Source: a virus
Direction: 5' to 3' (one strand)
Length of the DNA stretch: 34,568 nucleotides
IMG/VR virus record: IMGVR_UViG_3300002835_000601
Coordinates: 1-34,568 of that record
Part shown: positions 6,953 to 13,927 of the stretch, one piece after another
Layout of the letters: each line of letters starts with the position of its first letter
How positions within the stretch are numbered: the stretch's first letter is position 1
Made by a program: the position numbers and the translations under genes
Notes under the pieces: model-generated
Databases searched by the model: none
Told to the model about the DNA's origin: nothing
The model's input: only the letters and a program-made list of their open reading frames with translations

Positions 6953-6987
6953 CCCCTTGAGCTTGTTGCTTGAGGGGTCTTTTTTTT
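6953..6987 (+). terminator. Intrinsic terminator of the small-gene operon
   Basis: A 10-bp stem (CCCCTTGAGC with GCTTGAGGGG, two G-T pairs) around a TTGTT loop is followed by TCT and a run of eight T residues. The T tract lies only on the rightward side, so it stops the operon coming from 3501, not the leftward genes. Confidence 0.9.
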
Positions 6988-7345
6988 AATACTGCACATC
7001 GATTTCACGCACAGAATACGGGTAACAGCCTCTCGGAGGTAATCTCCTGACAAAGTTACCCACATTGACCTGTTCGTCGTCCGTAGGTGGCTTTACAGGC
7101 TCGCTATTGGCAATCCCTGCCATCTTGTTTCTACGCTTGATCTCAGCAGCAAAAGCTCTTGCCCCAGGCATCCCTAGCGACTTTTTAATTTTTGCTTTCC
7201 TGCACTCCTTGCAAACAACAGCCGAGTTTCCCGCCAAAGCCTCCTTGTCATTATTGACAATAGAGACAGTGACGGTTAAGTCGTTGATCCCACAGTAGAT
7301 GCAGGAGCGTTTATCACGCCCCACAATGGTTATCCAGTTTGTCAC
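6986..7345 (-). CDS. HNH-like zinc protein lacking the catalytic histidine pair (119 aa)
   Basis: The protein starts MTNWITIVGRDKRSCIYCGI. A CxxC pair (CIYC, residues about 15-18) and a second CxxC pair (CKEC, about 45-48) followed by RKAKIKK match the zinc knuckles that frame phage HNH endonucleases. However, the 'DH' normally found between the knuckles is replaced (TVTVSIVNN), so catalysis is doubtful. Its ATG overlaps the stop of the ORF overprinted on the methyltransferase gene (ATGA at 7342-7345), implying coupled translation. HNH proteins near terminase often assist packaging; a non-catalytic zinc adaptor or DNA binder is the alternative. It is the last gene of the packaging operon. Confidence 0.6.
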   Translation of the reverse strand: MTNWITIVGRDKRSCIYCGINDLTVTVSIVNNDKEALAGNSAVVCKECRKAKIKKSLGMPGARAFAAEIKRRNKMAGIANSEPVKPPTDDEQVNVGNFVRRLPPRGCYPYSVREIDVQY

Positions 7346-8040
7346 GATTCGATCCTTCTTCCAAGCATCACGCCGTCGATTTCAACGTATTCAAATTCAT
7401 CCTGAGTTGGGCCAGGCATCAGGCAATCCTCGGCATAGTCAACGCCGCATGGGCAATTCCCATCCTCATCGCAATCAACTGAGAAGATCACGGGCAACCA
7501 TGGGTTCTCTGGTAACGGTGTTCCGAAGTGATTGTTCAAGTATTTTCCATGCTGTTGCTGCCACAACCGGAACCTGACCGTTCCCAAGGGCTTTAAGCCT
7601 TCCCACCCTATCGGCCACCCCATGATCCAACCGACCCACAGAGGGTTCAGCTGACCACCAGTCTTGGATTCCTCTCTCTCTCTCTCTCTCTCTCTCGCAA
7701 AGACCTGTCTGGGCAGTTGGTCCAGCCGATTCCGTACAGTCCCGTCCTTGTTGATCGATGTGGTCTTCTGACCCGCAGTATCCTTCCAGTCCCGGCTGTT
7801 GGGAGTGACCCACTTCTCTTTCGCACAAGATCCAGATGCGTTTTCTGAGGTGGTTAGCTCCACAGTCGGCAGCAGATAACACTGTCCACGCCGCATCAAA
7901 CCCGAGGTCGGCCATTTCTCCGAGAACTCTGTCGAGTCCTCTTGAGGTAAGGGCTGGGACGTTTTCCAGGAAAACGAATCGGGGTTCCACTTCGCGAATG
8001 ACTCGAACGGCTTCAAAGAAGAGCGATGATTTTTCGCCAT
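7342..8040 (-). CDS. ORF overprinted on the methyltransferase gene (232 aa)
   Basis: A second long frame runs inside and beyond the cytosine methyltransferase gene, overlapping it by 566 bases. It has its own strong ribosome site (GGGGGAAGG, 5 bases before the ATG at 8040). It ends in an ATGA overlap with the next gene, filling what would otherwise be a 130-base gap. Its sequence matches a family I remember as common in phages next to dcm: FSWKTSQ, EFSEKWPTSGLM, a WVTPNSRDWKD block, and LNPLWVGWIMGWPIGWEGLK near residue 130. The C-terminus is Cys/acid-rich (CDEDGNCPCGVDYAEDC). The function is unknown, possibly a methyltransferase partner or specificity element. The (CT)12 tract lies in its frame as alternating Arg-Glu. 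Confidence 0.5.
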   Translation of the reverse strand: MAKNHRSSLKPFESFAKWNPDSFSWKTSQPLPQEDSTEFSEKWPTSGLMRRGQCYLLPTVELTTSENASGSCAKEKWVTPNSRDWKDTAGQKTTSINKDGTVRNRLDQLPRQVFAREREREREESKTGGQLNPLWVGWIMGWPIGWEGLKPLGTVRFRLWQQQHGKYLNNHFGTPLPENPWLPVIFSVDCDEDGNCPCGVDYAEDCLMPGPTQDEFEYVEIDGVMLGRRIES

Positions 8041-8308
8041 GTATACCTTCCCCCTTGCCAGCCAGACTGATGTCCGTGCAAGGAAATCCGGCAGCGATCA
8101 CATCCACGTAGTTTCGCCAGCCTGTTGCGTCAAAGGTCTTTATGTCATCGTGGATATGCATCTCGGGGAGGAACCCATCGGCAATCCTCTGAGCCAGCAC
8201 CTTGCGGCAATATGGATCAATCTCCACAGCACAAACAGGCGTATGCCCCAGTAGTAATCCACCAAGGATTCCTCCACCAGCCCCAGCAAATAGATGCATT
8301 TCCCGCAT
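7475..8308 (-). CDS. dcm: DNA (cytosine-5) methyltransferase (277 aa)
   Basis: Transfers a methyl group from S-adenosylmethionine to C5 of cytosine in a short DNA target, probably protecting phage DNA or regulating it. Motif I is MHLFAGAGGG (residues 4-13). The catalytic PCT loop is GFPCTDIS (Cys77), motif VI is ENVPAL (115-120), motif VIII is AADCGANHLRKRIWIL, and motif X is LKALGNGQVPVVAATAW near the end. The region between VIII and X, where target recognition lies, is short and carries a (CT)12 tract read as Glu-Arg repeats. The start at 8308 is chosen for GGAG 8 bases upstream; an in-frame Met at 8341 is weaker. A second ORF is overprinted in another frame. The gene lies between terminase and an HNH-like gene. 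Confidence 0.9.
   Translation of the reverse strand: MREMHLFAGAGGGILGGLLLGHTPVCAVEIDPYCRKVLAQRIADGFLPEMHIHDDIKTFDATGWRNYVDVIAAGFPCTDISLAGKGEGIHGEKSSLFFEAVRVIREVEPRFVFLENVPALTSRGLDRVLGEMADLGFDAAWTVLSAADCGANHLRKRIWILCEREVGHSQQPGLEGYCGSEDHIDQQGRDCTESAGPTAQTGLCERERERERGIQDWWSAEPSVGRLDHGVADRVGRLKALGNGQVPVVAATAWKILEQSLRNTVTREPMVARDLLS
7672..7696. repeat. (CT)12 simple sequence repeat in the methyltransferase gene
   Basis: Twelve CT units plus a C (25 bases) lie inside both overlapping frames. Length change by one unit moves the reading frame by two bases. Gain of one unit joins the methyltransferase N-terminus to the C-terminus of the overprinted ORF; loss of one unit ends the methyltransferase after a few residues. 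Dinucleotide tracts of this length are typical slippage sites for phase variation. Confidence 0.9.
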
Positions 8309-8362
8309 GTGACACTCCAGTAGACCCTGTAAATATGTCAACGCAGAATATCATAATACATG

Positions 8363-9643
8363 TCAAACAGCAATCACTCTTCTCATATTACCGCATAAAT
8401 GCGTGTAACCTAACGAGATACTATCCACGCAGTCGTCATGTACATCCGCAGGAGTCCCAGTAAAGGAATCGATCTCCTCGAAGCATGCATCCGTCCAGCC
8501 ACCAAGAACATAGAAAATGTTTCCAGCTGATGCCGCGCGGCTAAAAGGGACTGCCCTTGTCAATTTGTTTGACCCAGGTGAACTCCAGGCAACACGCCTT
8601 CCGGCCAGATTCTTCAGTTGATGCTGCAACAACCGCTTCCCAGCCGAGCCAGGCTCAACCTCAATTACAATCGTTGTTCCAGGTCCATCCTCATCCGATG
8701 TTTGCGAGATTTTTGGATCAACGTCCTCAGCCGAATATTGCTGGCGAATCTGGTCAAAGATGATCACCTTCTCTGTCCCTGGAATCAGGCCCATCAGAGT
8801 CCCAACCGTGTAATCCGACCTTCGGCCCACAGTCGCAGCACAGTCCCAACTTCGGCACATAATGAGCCTCTCGGGTATCGGTCCTTGCCATGGTCTGATC
8901 CACGATGACTTCATCAAAGCCCCGTCCGTATCGCAAAACAGCCCTTCAACTTCCTGTTTGTAGAAAGCCCCATCATAAGCAGCCTTAAGGCTTTGCACGA
9001 AGAAGTCAGGGTTGAACGTGTTGGAATATGATGGAGCATGGATCATCTCAGCAATGCCAGCCTGGATGGCTCGGTATTCCCACCTGTTTTTCCCTCGAGG
9101 GGTAAAAGTTGCCCATAACTTACCGGGATTCTTTCTTAAGCGGCCCAGCAGAACTTTATAGGTATCTTCATCGCAAAAGCTGGCCTCATCCATGTACACA
9201 GCCCCAGCATTAGTCCCCCGCAGCCTGTCCGGCTTATCCGCAGATCTCCACAAAATTGTCCGGTCACCTTTGACCTTCGTTTCCATATCCGTTTTGTTGT
9301 GGCTCATGATCAGGCCAGACTGACCGTAAAGCTCTTCAAACATACGGAACGTGGAGTCTTTGAGGATCGTAAAAGTCGGTGCAACGACAATCGTGAGCGT
9401 CCCTTTAGGCTGGTTCATAATCTCGATCACGCCAGCACGAGTCTTCCCAGCACCAACCCCACCCACAAAAAATTTCTGCTTCGATGGAGAGACCCAGAAC
9501 TGCAACTGCTGTGGAGTAAAGGTACTTACATTATGTATCTGACGACGACCCGTCTTCTCCTTCCGAAGCTGCGAGAACAGGGAGTTCTGATTCATTCGTT
9601 CCAGCCGGAAGTCGTCCTGATCCATCGACATATTTTTTGACAT
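8363..9643 (-). CDS. terL: Terminase large subunit (426 aa)
   Basis: The ATPase/nuclease motor that pumps DNA into the prohead and cuts it. The start at 9643 has AGGGG about 6 bases upstream; the longer open frame before it has no site. The Walker A motif is GGVGAGKT (residues 61-68) and Walker B is AVYMDEA (Asp152-Glu153). A LWATFTPRG segment follows as motif III. The RNase H-like nuclease half shows SWDCA (Asp267), IVIEVEPGSAGK (about 326-336) and a terminal VHDDCVDS. All key acidic residues are present and the length is typical. The start overlaps the small terminase gene by 113 bases, more than usual. Confidence 0.95.
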   Translation of the reverse strand: MSKNMSMDQDDFRLERMNQNSLFSQLRKEKTGRRQIHNVSTFTPQQLQFWVSPSKQKFFVGGVGAGKTRAGVIEIMNQPKGTLTIVVAPTFTILKDSTFRMFEELYGQSGLIMSHNKTDMETKVKGDRTILWRSADKPDRLRGTNAGAVYMDEASFCDEDTYKVLLGRLRKNPGKLWATFTPRGKNRWEYRAIQAGIAEMIHAPSYSNTFNPDFFVQSLKAAYDGAFYKQEVEGLFCDTDGALMKSSWIRPWQGPIPERLIMCRSWDCAATVGRRSDYTVGTLMGLIPGTEKVIIFDQIRQQYSAEDVDPKISQTSDEDGPGTTIVIEVEPGSAGKRLLQHQLKNLAGRRVAWSSPGSNKLTRAVPFSRAASAGNIFYVLGGWTDACFEEIDSFTGTPADVHDDCVDSISLGYTHLCGNMRRVIAV

Positions 9644-10298
9644 TTTCGTTCCCCTGGTACTGCCTCGAGAGTTCTGAACTAATTTCTGCCAGCGTTTTCC
9701 CTGCGATTCGCTGCTCAACCTGGTCGTTCGACATCTGCCTGTCCCAGAACTGCAACTTGACCTCAGGTTTGGCGAATTCCATACCCCTGGTACGCTCAAG
9801 CCACCATGCCGCAGGAATCCAGTTCCCCTTCTTGGCTGCGTCCAGGATCACGTTTACACAAAGGTCTCGAGTCGCGTTCTGGGCATTATCAAAATCTATT
9901 TTTCGCTGTGGGTTCTTCTTCATGTACAGCCAGAGCGTTTTGCGATGCACGCCGATAGCTTTAGCGATTGCACTGATCTCATAACCCATCTTTGCCGACT
10001 CAATAATCTTGGCCCAGTGATTACGTATCTTCTTCTGAGGCTGATTGTTAGCCAATCCCTTGCGAGTCAGGAACGCCGGCTTCGTCGTCATCAATTCCAG
10101 ATTGGCTTCAACGTCATCACTAAAGTCGTAACGAGTATCAAGATTAGGAACCTTAACAGACTTCTTGGGCTTAACTTTAGGAGTAGGCTCGACTTCGGTT
10201 TCGGTTTCGATCTCGGCTTTATGAACAGTTGTTTTCGGTGGTCGTCCACGCTTTTTAGGCGTTTCGCCGGATTCAGATGGGGCTGATTTCTTTGCCAT
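9531..10298 (-). CDS. terS: Terminase small subunit, AT-hook and HTH (255 aa)
   Basis: Recognises phage DNA and hands it to the large subunit. The N-terminus has an AT-hook-like KKRGRPPK followed by a long charged linker (about residues 22-60). A helix-turn-helix follows (GYEISAIAKAIGVHRKTLWL), then NWIPAAWWLERTRGMEF, a phrase typical of small terminases. The start at 10298 (MAKKSAPSESGE) is chosen because the longer open frame would run through the preceding gene. The ribosome site is weak, so it may be translated by coupling to the 65-aa ORF it overlaps by 26 bases. The family is judged from the HTH/WWLER pattern and from its place directly before terL. Confidence 0.85.
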   Translation of the reverse strand: MAKKSAPSESGETPKKRGRPPKTTVHKAEIETETEVEPTPKVKPKKSVKVPNLDTRYDFSDDVEANLELMTTKPAFLTRKGLANNQPQKKIRNHWAKIIESAKMGYEISAIAKAIGVHRKTLWLYMKKNPQRKIDFDNAQNATRDLCVNVILDAAKKGNWIPAAWWLERTRGMEFAKPEVKLQFWDRQMSNDQVEQRIAGKTLAEISSELSRQYQGNENVKKYVDGSGRLPAGTNESELPVLAASEGEDGSSSDT

Positions 10299-10470
10299 AA
10301 TTGCTTGTCGCTTCCTCGATGGAGTCGGGTTCCAGCGTCTGTTCAATAATGTCCACAACGATTTCCGGCACAGCACCCATTTCCGCTCCAGCAGCGATAT
10401 AGAGTGCCATTTCGACAGGGTCAATCACCCTATCAGGCTCGACAACGAGAACAGATAAGCATTCATTCAT
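10273..10470 (-). CDS. Small acidic protein (65 aa), leaderless start, first in packaging operon
   Basis: Starts MNECLSVLVVEPDRVIDPVE at 10470 with no ribosome site. The -10 box TAATAT ends 6 bases before the ATG, so the transcript should begin at or next to the start codon. The protein is acidic, helical and unrecognised. It overlaps the small terminase start by 26 bases and is probably translated first so as to couple terminase expression. Confidence 0.65.
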   Translation of the reverse strand: MNECLSVLVVEPDRVIDPVEMALYIAAGAEMGAVPEIVVDIIEQTLEPDSIEEATSNYGKEISPI

Positions 10471-10476
10471 ATGTAT

Positions 10477-10505
10477 ATATTAACATGTTATGTCGATATA
10501 GGCAA
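10477..10505 (-). promoter_or_regulatory. Promoter of the packaging operon
   Basis: Read leftward: -35 TTGCCT (10505-10500), 17-base spacer, -10 TAATAT (10482-10477), then ATACAT and the ATG at 10470. The region also contains the palindrome TAACATGTTA (10481-10490), a possible operator inside the spacer. It is divergent from the rightward promoter at 10529. Confidence 0.65.
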
Positions 10506-10528
10506 TCTAAATCGTGTTACTTTTTGTG

Positions 10529-10557
10529 TTGACATATTCTGTGGAATTGTGTACATT
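10529..10557 (+). promoter_or_regulatory. Promoter for the tRNA-like gene and the exonuclease
   Basis: The -35 box is TTGACA (10529-10534), the spacer is 17 bases and the -10 box is TACATT (10552-10557). The tRNA-like gene begins at 10584, about 20 bases past the expected start point. Confidence 0.7.
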
Positions 10558-10583
10558 TATGCCATCGGACGTTACGTCTGGTT

Positions 10584-10655
10584 CCACGGGTCGCCACATG
10601 GGTAGGCAAAAGGCTCAAGGGCTTTCGGATGCAGGTTCAAATCCTGTCCCGTGGA
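10584..10655 (+). tRNA. tRNA-like gene, anticodon CAA (Leu codon UUG) but short variable loop
   Basis: The sequence folds as a full cloverleaf of 72 bases. The acceptor stem is perfect (CCACGGG with CCCGTGG), the D arm has 3 bp with a GG in the loop, and U8 is present. The anticodon arm has the loop CTCAAGG (U33, purine 37), and the T arm is GCAGG-TTCAAAT-CCTGT; the discriminator base is A. The anticodon stem has a G-G mismatch next to the loop. CCA is not encoded. The anticodon would read UUG (Leu), yet the variable region has 5 bases, whereas bacterial leucine tRNAs carry a long arm. It may therefore be a diverged phage tRNA with altered identity or one not used as a standard tRNA. Confidence 0.75.
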
Positions 10656-10774
10656 TTGGCTGCCAGGTCGCATACTTCTTCGGTATGATCCTCAAGACAC
10701 GCTCGGCCTGGTTCAGCCTTCAAATCCTAAAGATCCTCCCTACCCATGGAAGGGGAATCTCTAAGGACTGCCAC

Positions 10775-11629
10775 TTGCAACGTCATCACTACCTCGGTGC
10801 TTCAGAAATTGCCTGTATTTTAGGCATCTCGCCATTTGGCGACAAATTTAAAGTCTGGTATGGAAAAACCCATCCAAGAGAATTCGATTCAACCCCGACA
10901 GGCAAGATGCAACTGGGGCTTGATACGGAAGACTTCGTTCTCACCCAGTTTGAAAAGCGGTTTAATACAACCGTCACTCGCAAACAAGAGCGGATGCGTC
11001 ACTGGCTGGAAGACTGGGCTGGTTGCACTCTTGACGGTATGGCCGTTGTAAACGGCGAGAAAGCCGTGATTGAAGCCAAGACAATTGGCACATCCATTTA
11101 CAACACGCCTCCCGATTACTACGTCATCCAGGTGCTTTGGCAGCAGTGGGTTGCTGGCGTTGATCAAGGTTATCTGGTCGTCTGGTCCACCAAAGATCTT
11201 GCGTTTGAATCCTATCCGATCCATATTGCAGATCACCAGGCCAAATTGACTGAAGCTGTTCAGGCCGGAAAAGAATTCTGGATGAACCACGTTGTAACCG
11301 AAATCCCCCCGGAACGAAATACAACTGAACGTCAAGACAAAGAATTACCGGAAGATCTTCTCGAAGAATATTGCCATGTCCAGGACCAGATCAAAGATCT
11401 CACCGTCAGGAAAGATATTCTTCGCCAGCAAATCGTCGAAGCCATGGGTTGTCCTAGCGAATTGAAAAGCCAGTCTTCAAAATACCAGCTTGACATCACA
11501 ACGACACAGACCAAACGATTGAATTCCAAAAAACTGGAGAGTGACAATCCAGAACTCGTGCAAAATTATTTTGAAACCTCGAGCAGTCAAAGGGTAGTTG
11601 CCAAAAGATTATCTGCTCGAATTTCCTGA
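10775..11629 (+). CDS. YqaJ-type viral recombinase / exonuclease (284 aa)
   Basis: A lambda-exonuclease-fold nuclease that would resect DNA ends for phage recombination. The start is likely the TTG at 10775, which has AAGGA 7 bases upstream and gives MQRHHYLGASEIACILGISP, the usual opening of YqaJ proteins. The open frame continues upstream only through the tRNA. Visible motifs are GASEIACILG, GLDTEDFV, the active-site pair GCTLDG and VIEAKT, and a following QVLWQQWVAGVDQGYLVVW strand-helix. An ATG at 10685 is an alternative start without a ribosome site. The C-terminal third is a charged helical extension. Its end overlaps the convergent gene at 11609 by 21 bases. Confidence 0.85.
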   Translation: MQRHHYLGASEIACILGISPFGDKFKVWYGKTHPREFDSTPTGKMQLGLDTEDFVLTQFEKRFNTTVTRKQERMRHWLEDWAGCTLDGMAVVNGEKAVIEAKTIGTSIYNTPPDYYVIQVLWQQWVAGVDQGYLVVWSTKDLAFESYPIHIADHQAKLTEAVQAGKEFWMNHVVTEIPPERNTTERQDKELPEDLLEEYCHVQDQIKDLTVRKDILRQQIVEAMGCPSELKSQSSKYQLDITTTQTKRLNSKKLESDNPELVQNYFETSSSQRVVAKRLSARIS

Positions 11630-12028
11630 TTTGATTTTGAAGGCCTTCTTAAACAAGTCCATCGCTTTAGGCTGACCTTTGACAGGGTTGGCCTTTTCTG
11701 TTTCTGTGGGCATATCCATGGCATGCGTATTGATCACGCAGTTTTCCCAAGGTCGTAGCTGCACGGTTGGAGCAGTAGCCGCTGGCTGAACAATCGCTTT
11801 TGAACCTGGAACAAGTTTACGAATTTCAGTCTCTGTTGCTGTTCCGTACCTCTCAGTCATCGCCGAAACAATCACATCGTTGATCGTTGTTCTGCCTTCC
11901 ATGGAAATCAACTTTAATTTAGCCCATAGAGCTTCCGGCATAATAATAGAGGCCCGCCGTGAGGCAGACCTCCTTCCGGTTGGATGATTATTCTTCTTGT
12001 ACTTCTTGTCTGCTGGCTTCTGAGTCAT
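11609..12028 (-). CDS. Putative ribbon-helix-helix DNA-binding protein (139 aa)
   Basis: The start at 12028 (MTQKPADKKYKKNNHPTGRR) has AAGGGA about 6 bases upstream. After a basic N-terminal arm comes RRASIIMPEALWAKLKLIS and then GRTTINDVIVSAMTERYG. This is the beta-strand, helix, turn, helix pattern of CopG/Arc-type ribbon-helix-helix proteins. The rest is a linker and a small basic tail. It could be a transcription regulator of the lysogeny or integrase region. The match is by pattern only; the next gene upstream is co-directional. Confidence 0.6.
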   Translation of the reverse strand: MTQKPADKKYKKNNHPTGRRSASRRASIIMPEALWAKLKLISMEGRTTINDVIVSAMTERYGTATETEIRKLVPGSKAIVQPAATAPTVQLRPWENCVINTHAMDMPTETEKANPVKGQPKAMDLFKKAFKIKSGNSSR

Positions 12029-12084
12029 GTATCTATCCCTTAGAGAAGAGAATCCATTCTCACAAACCAGTCCATTGAAGTCAA

Positions 12085-12432
12085 TCACGCAGCCAGTACT
12101 GGGTTACGGATTAGAGCGATCATGTCAAGTGCGGCTTCTGTGAGGCTCACAGGTTCATACTCTAAGTCATCGCTCAAACTACCGTCCATGTGCATCAATC
12201 GCCCATCGGAAGTCGGTATCAGCCAGTTACCATCACCGTAAGCGACTTCATCAGGAGATCTTAAGTAAGCCTTTATCCAAGCACAAGGCAGAGAGTCATC
12301 GACAAAGTTGCCCACCAGAGCCAGAGCGAAATCCTTGGGACAAGGTTCACCCTCTCTCCAGTTCGACCAGGTCGAAACAACACGAGAATCATTAACAATT
12401 TCAAGGCCCATACCGAAGCTAAGAGTAGACAT
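12085..12432 (-). CDS. Hypothetical protein (115 aa)
   Basis: Begins at the first Met (MSTLSFGMGLEIVNDSRVV) downstream of a TTGACT-N17-TAGTAT promoter whose start point would fall near 12520, so earlier in-frame Mets are outside the transcript. The protein is acidic and Trp-containing (STWSNWREGEPCPKD) with no membrane span. No family is recognised. It lies between the integrase and the ribbon-helix-helix gene, and is probably co-transcribed with the latter. Confidence 0.65.
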   Translation of the reverse strand: MSTLSFGMGLEIVNDSRVVSTWSNWREGEPCPKDFALALVGNFVDDSLPCAWIKAYLRSPDEVAYGDGNWLIPTSDGRLMHMDGSLSDDLEYEPVSLTEAALDMIALIRNPVLAA

Positions 12433-12526
12433 ACGAACACTTTCTATCCTACCGAAGGTGCAAATAGGTATCGCCAGACCAAACAAACACCCATCGTGAG
12501 TGAAAGAGCTTGATCTGCGCGGATGT

Positions 12527-12555
12527 ATACTACTGAACATCGAGACACTAGTCAA
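12527..12555 (-). promoter_or_regulatory. Promoter for the 12432-11609 genes
   Basis: Read leftward, -35 TTGACT (12555-12550), a 17-base spacer and -10 TAGTAT (12532-12527). The leader to the start at 12432 is about 90 bases. Confidence 0.6.
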
Positions 12556-12678
12556 GAGCTAAAGAGTGGGTATCAGGAAAAAGCTCTAAAACATTCCGTT
12601 TCTGCCATTCCTGACCACCCTAACCTCTTTTACTTCATATTGTTAACGCGATTGCGAATTTTCGCTTCCTGCCATGGG

Positions 12679-13710
12679 TCAAGCTGGCTTAACCAGCCCC
12701 TTCGCTTTCATCGCCGACTCAGCCATGTACTCCTTGTCCTGGTGAACCTGTGAGTAGACCTTCATGATCATGGTTACGTCCCTGTGTCCCATCAGCTTTG
12801 CCAATGTCACAGGATCAACCCCGTTTTGCAAAGCCTGTGTGCAGTATCCTTTACGGAATGCTCCAAGGTGAATCTTGACTCCAAACTTATTGCGAAGACG
12901 AATCATCGCATCCTTTACGGAAGTCTTATTCCACGGGTTGCCCTGTGTGTTGACCATAATTGGCCCCTCAGAGCGTCTCTTGGCATAATCCGACAGAATC
13001 TCCATGGCTCGATCCGATGCGATGTAGACCGTTCTGGCGTACTTCTTGCCCTTGGCCTCTGCCGCAGGGAACACGATCATTCGCTCATCCTTACGGAAGT
13101 GCCGAGCCTCGATCAGGACCAGTTCCTGAGGTCGCATACCTGTATCCCAGGCAAGAATCATAAGATCCTTAAGCGGAGACTCAGGGATGTTGGACTCGAT
13201 AAACGACCACTGCTCAGGCGTTATGTAATCTTCTCGGGCTTCAGGAGAACACTTTTCAAGATGCTCCACTGGGTCAGTCTCGATCAGCCTGTTTTTTTTG
13301 GCCCAGCTAAATAGCCTTTTGATAGCCCGTGCGAAGTTGTAACGGCTGTTGGCCTTCCATGTCCGCTGGCTGGAAATCATAAGAGAAATCTGGCTCAAGC
13401 TGACATTCTCTGCCACCGTATCTCCTTTCACGTACTGGGCTAACTTATCAAAATACATACCATACCACTGCCACGTTCGCTCGGAACGAGACGTTTTCAT
13501 CTCCTCAATGAAGGCATCACAGATGGTTTTGACCGTTGGCTTGTTCGATTCCTCAGGAACCCCACCAGCCATGATCAAGTGCCATTTGGCCCAAGATTCT
13601 GCCTTGCTTTCTGCCAACTTTATCTGCCGCTTACCAACTTGTAAGTACCACGCTCTACGTGATTTACGGTAGAACGGTTCATTTCGCGATTCCATAGCTT
13701 GTACTCGCAT
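12679..13710 (-). CDS. int: Tyrosine recombinase integrase (343 aa)
   Basis: Integrates the phage at a tRNA-Ala gene and helps excise it. The N-terminus (PFYRKSRRAWYLQVGKRQIK) is the arm-binding region, followed by a SAM-like core-binding domain (about 60-150). The catalytic domain shows the full set: Arg in DTGMRPQEL, Lys in the KGKKYARTV hairpin, HLGAFR (His-x-x-x-x-Arg box), GHRD, and the nucleophile Tyr in MKVYSQV. The length is normal. The opening pattern is one I associate with Planctomycete integrases (weak). It reads away from the attP core, which begins about 75 bases upstream of its start. A second possible start is Met6 at 13695. Confidence 0.93.
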   Translation of the reverse strand: MRVQAMESRNEPFYRKSRRAWYLQVGKRQIKLAESKAESWAKWHLIMAGGVPEESNKPTVKTICDAFIEEMKTSRSERTWQWYGMYFDKLAQYVKGDTVAENVSLSQISLMISSQRTWKANSRYNFARAIKRLFSWAKKNRLIETDPVEHLEKCSPEAREDYITPEQWSFIESNIPESPLKDLMILAWDTGMRPQELVLIEARHFRKDERMIVFPAAEAKGKKYARTVYIASDRAMEILSDYAKRRSEGPIMVNTQGNPWNKTSVKDAMIRLRNKFGVKIHLGAFRKGYCTQALQNGVDPVTLAKLMGHRDVTMIMKVYSQVHQDKEYMAESAMKAKGLVKPA

Positions 13711-13784
13711 TTACTGCCAGTACAACAGAATATAGCCGTTTACGAACTCTAACGTCTCGCTGTAAGTTCTTATTGTCTAAGGAA

Positions 13785-13828
13785 TGGAGACGATCGGGAT
13801 CGAACCGACAACCCCCTGCTTGCAAAGC
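13785..13828 (-). other. attP core: 3' half of tRNA-Ala(TGC)
   Basis: The reverse complement reads as the 3' part of an alanine tRNA: anticodon loop TTTGCAA with the 3' stem GCAGG, a T arm GTCGG-TTCGATC-CCGAT, acceptor 3' strand CGTCTCC, discriminator A. The matching 5' half (acceptor GGAGACG, D arm) is absent. A 3' tRNA fragment next to an integrase is the classic phage attachment core, which restores the host tRNA on integration. Phage genes flank both sides, so this is attP and not attL or attR. Confidence 0.85.
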
Positions 13829-13927
13829 TGAGGGCAAACTGTTGTACTGTATGGGTTTAGGTCATTTTCATCCCGCCGAACAGCTCGACGGGACAAGAGT
13901 GAATTTAGACTTCCGACCACCTGACTG

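Noticed and set aside
6953-6987. Bidirectional terminator also serving the leftward 6986-7345 gene
   Set aside because: There is no T tract on the leftward side of the stem.
10514-10774. N-terminal extension of the exonuclease frame
   Set aside because: It would run through the promoter and the tRNA gene; the TTG at 10775 has a proper ribosome site and the family-like opening.
13785-13860. Complete tRNA-Ala gene
   Set aside because: The 5' half (acceptor strand GGAGACG and D arm) is missing upstream of the anticodon, so only an att fragment is present.
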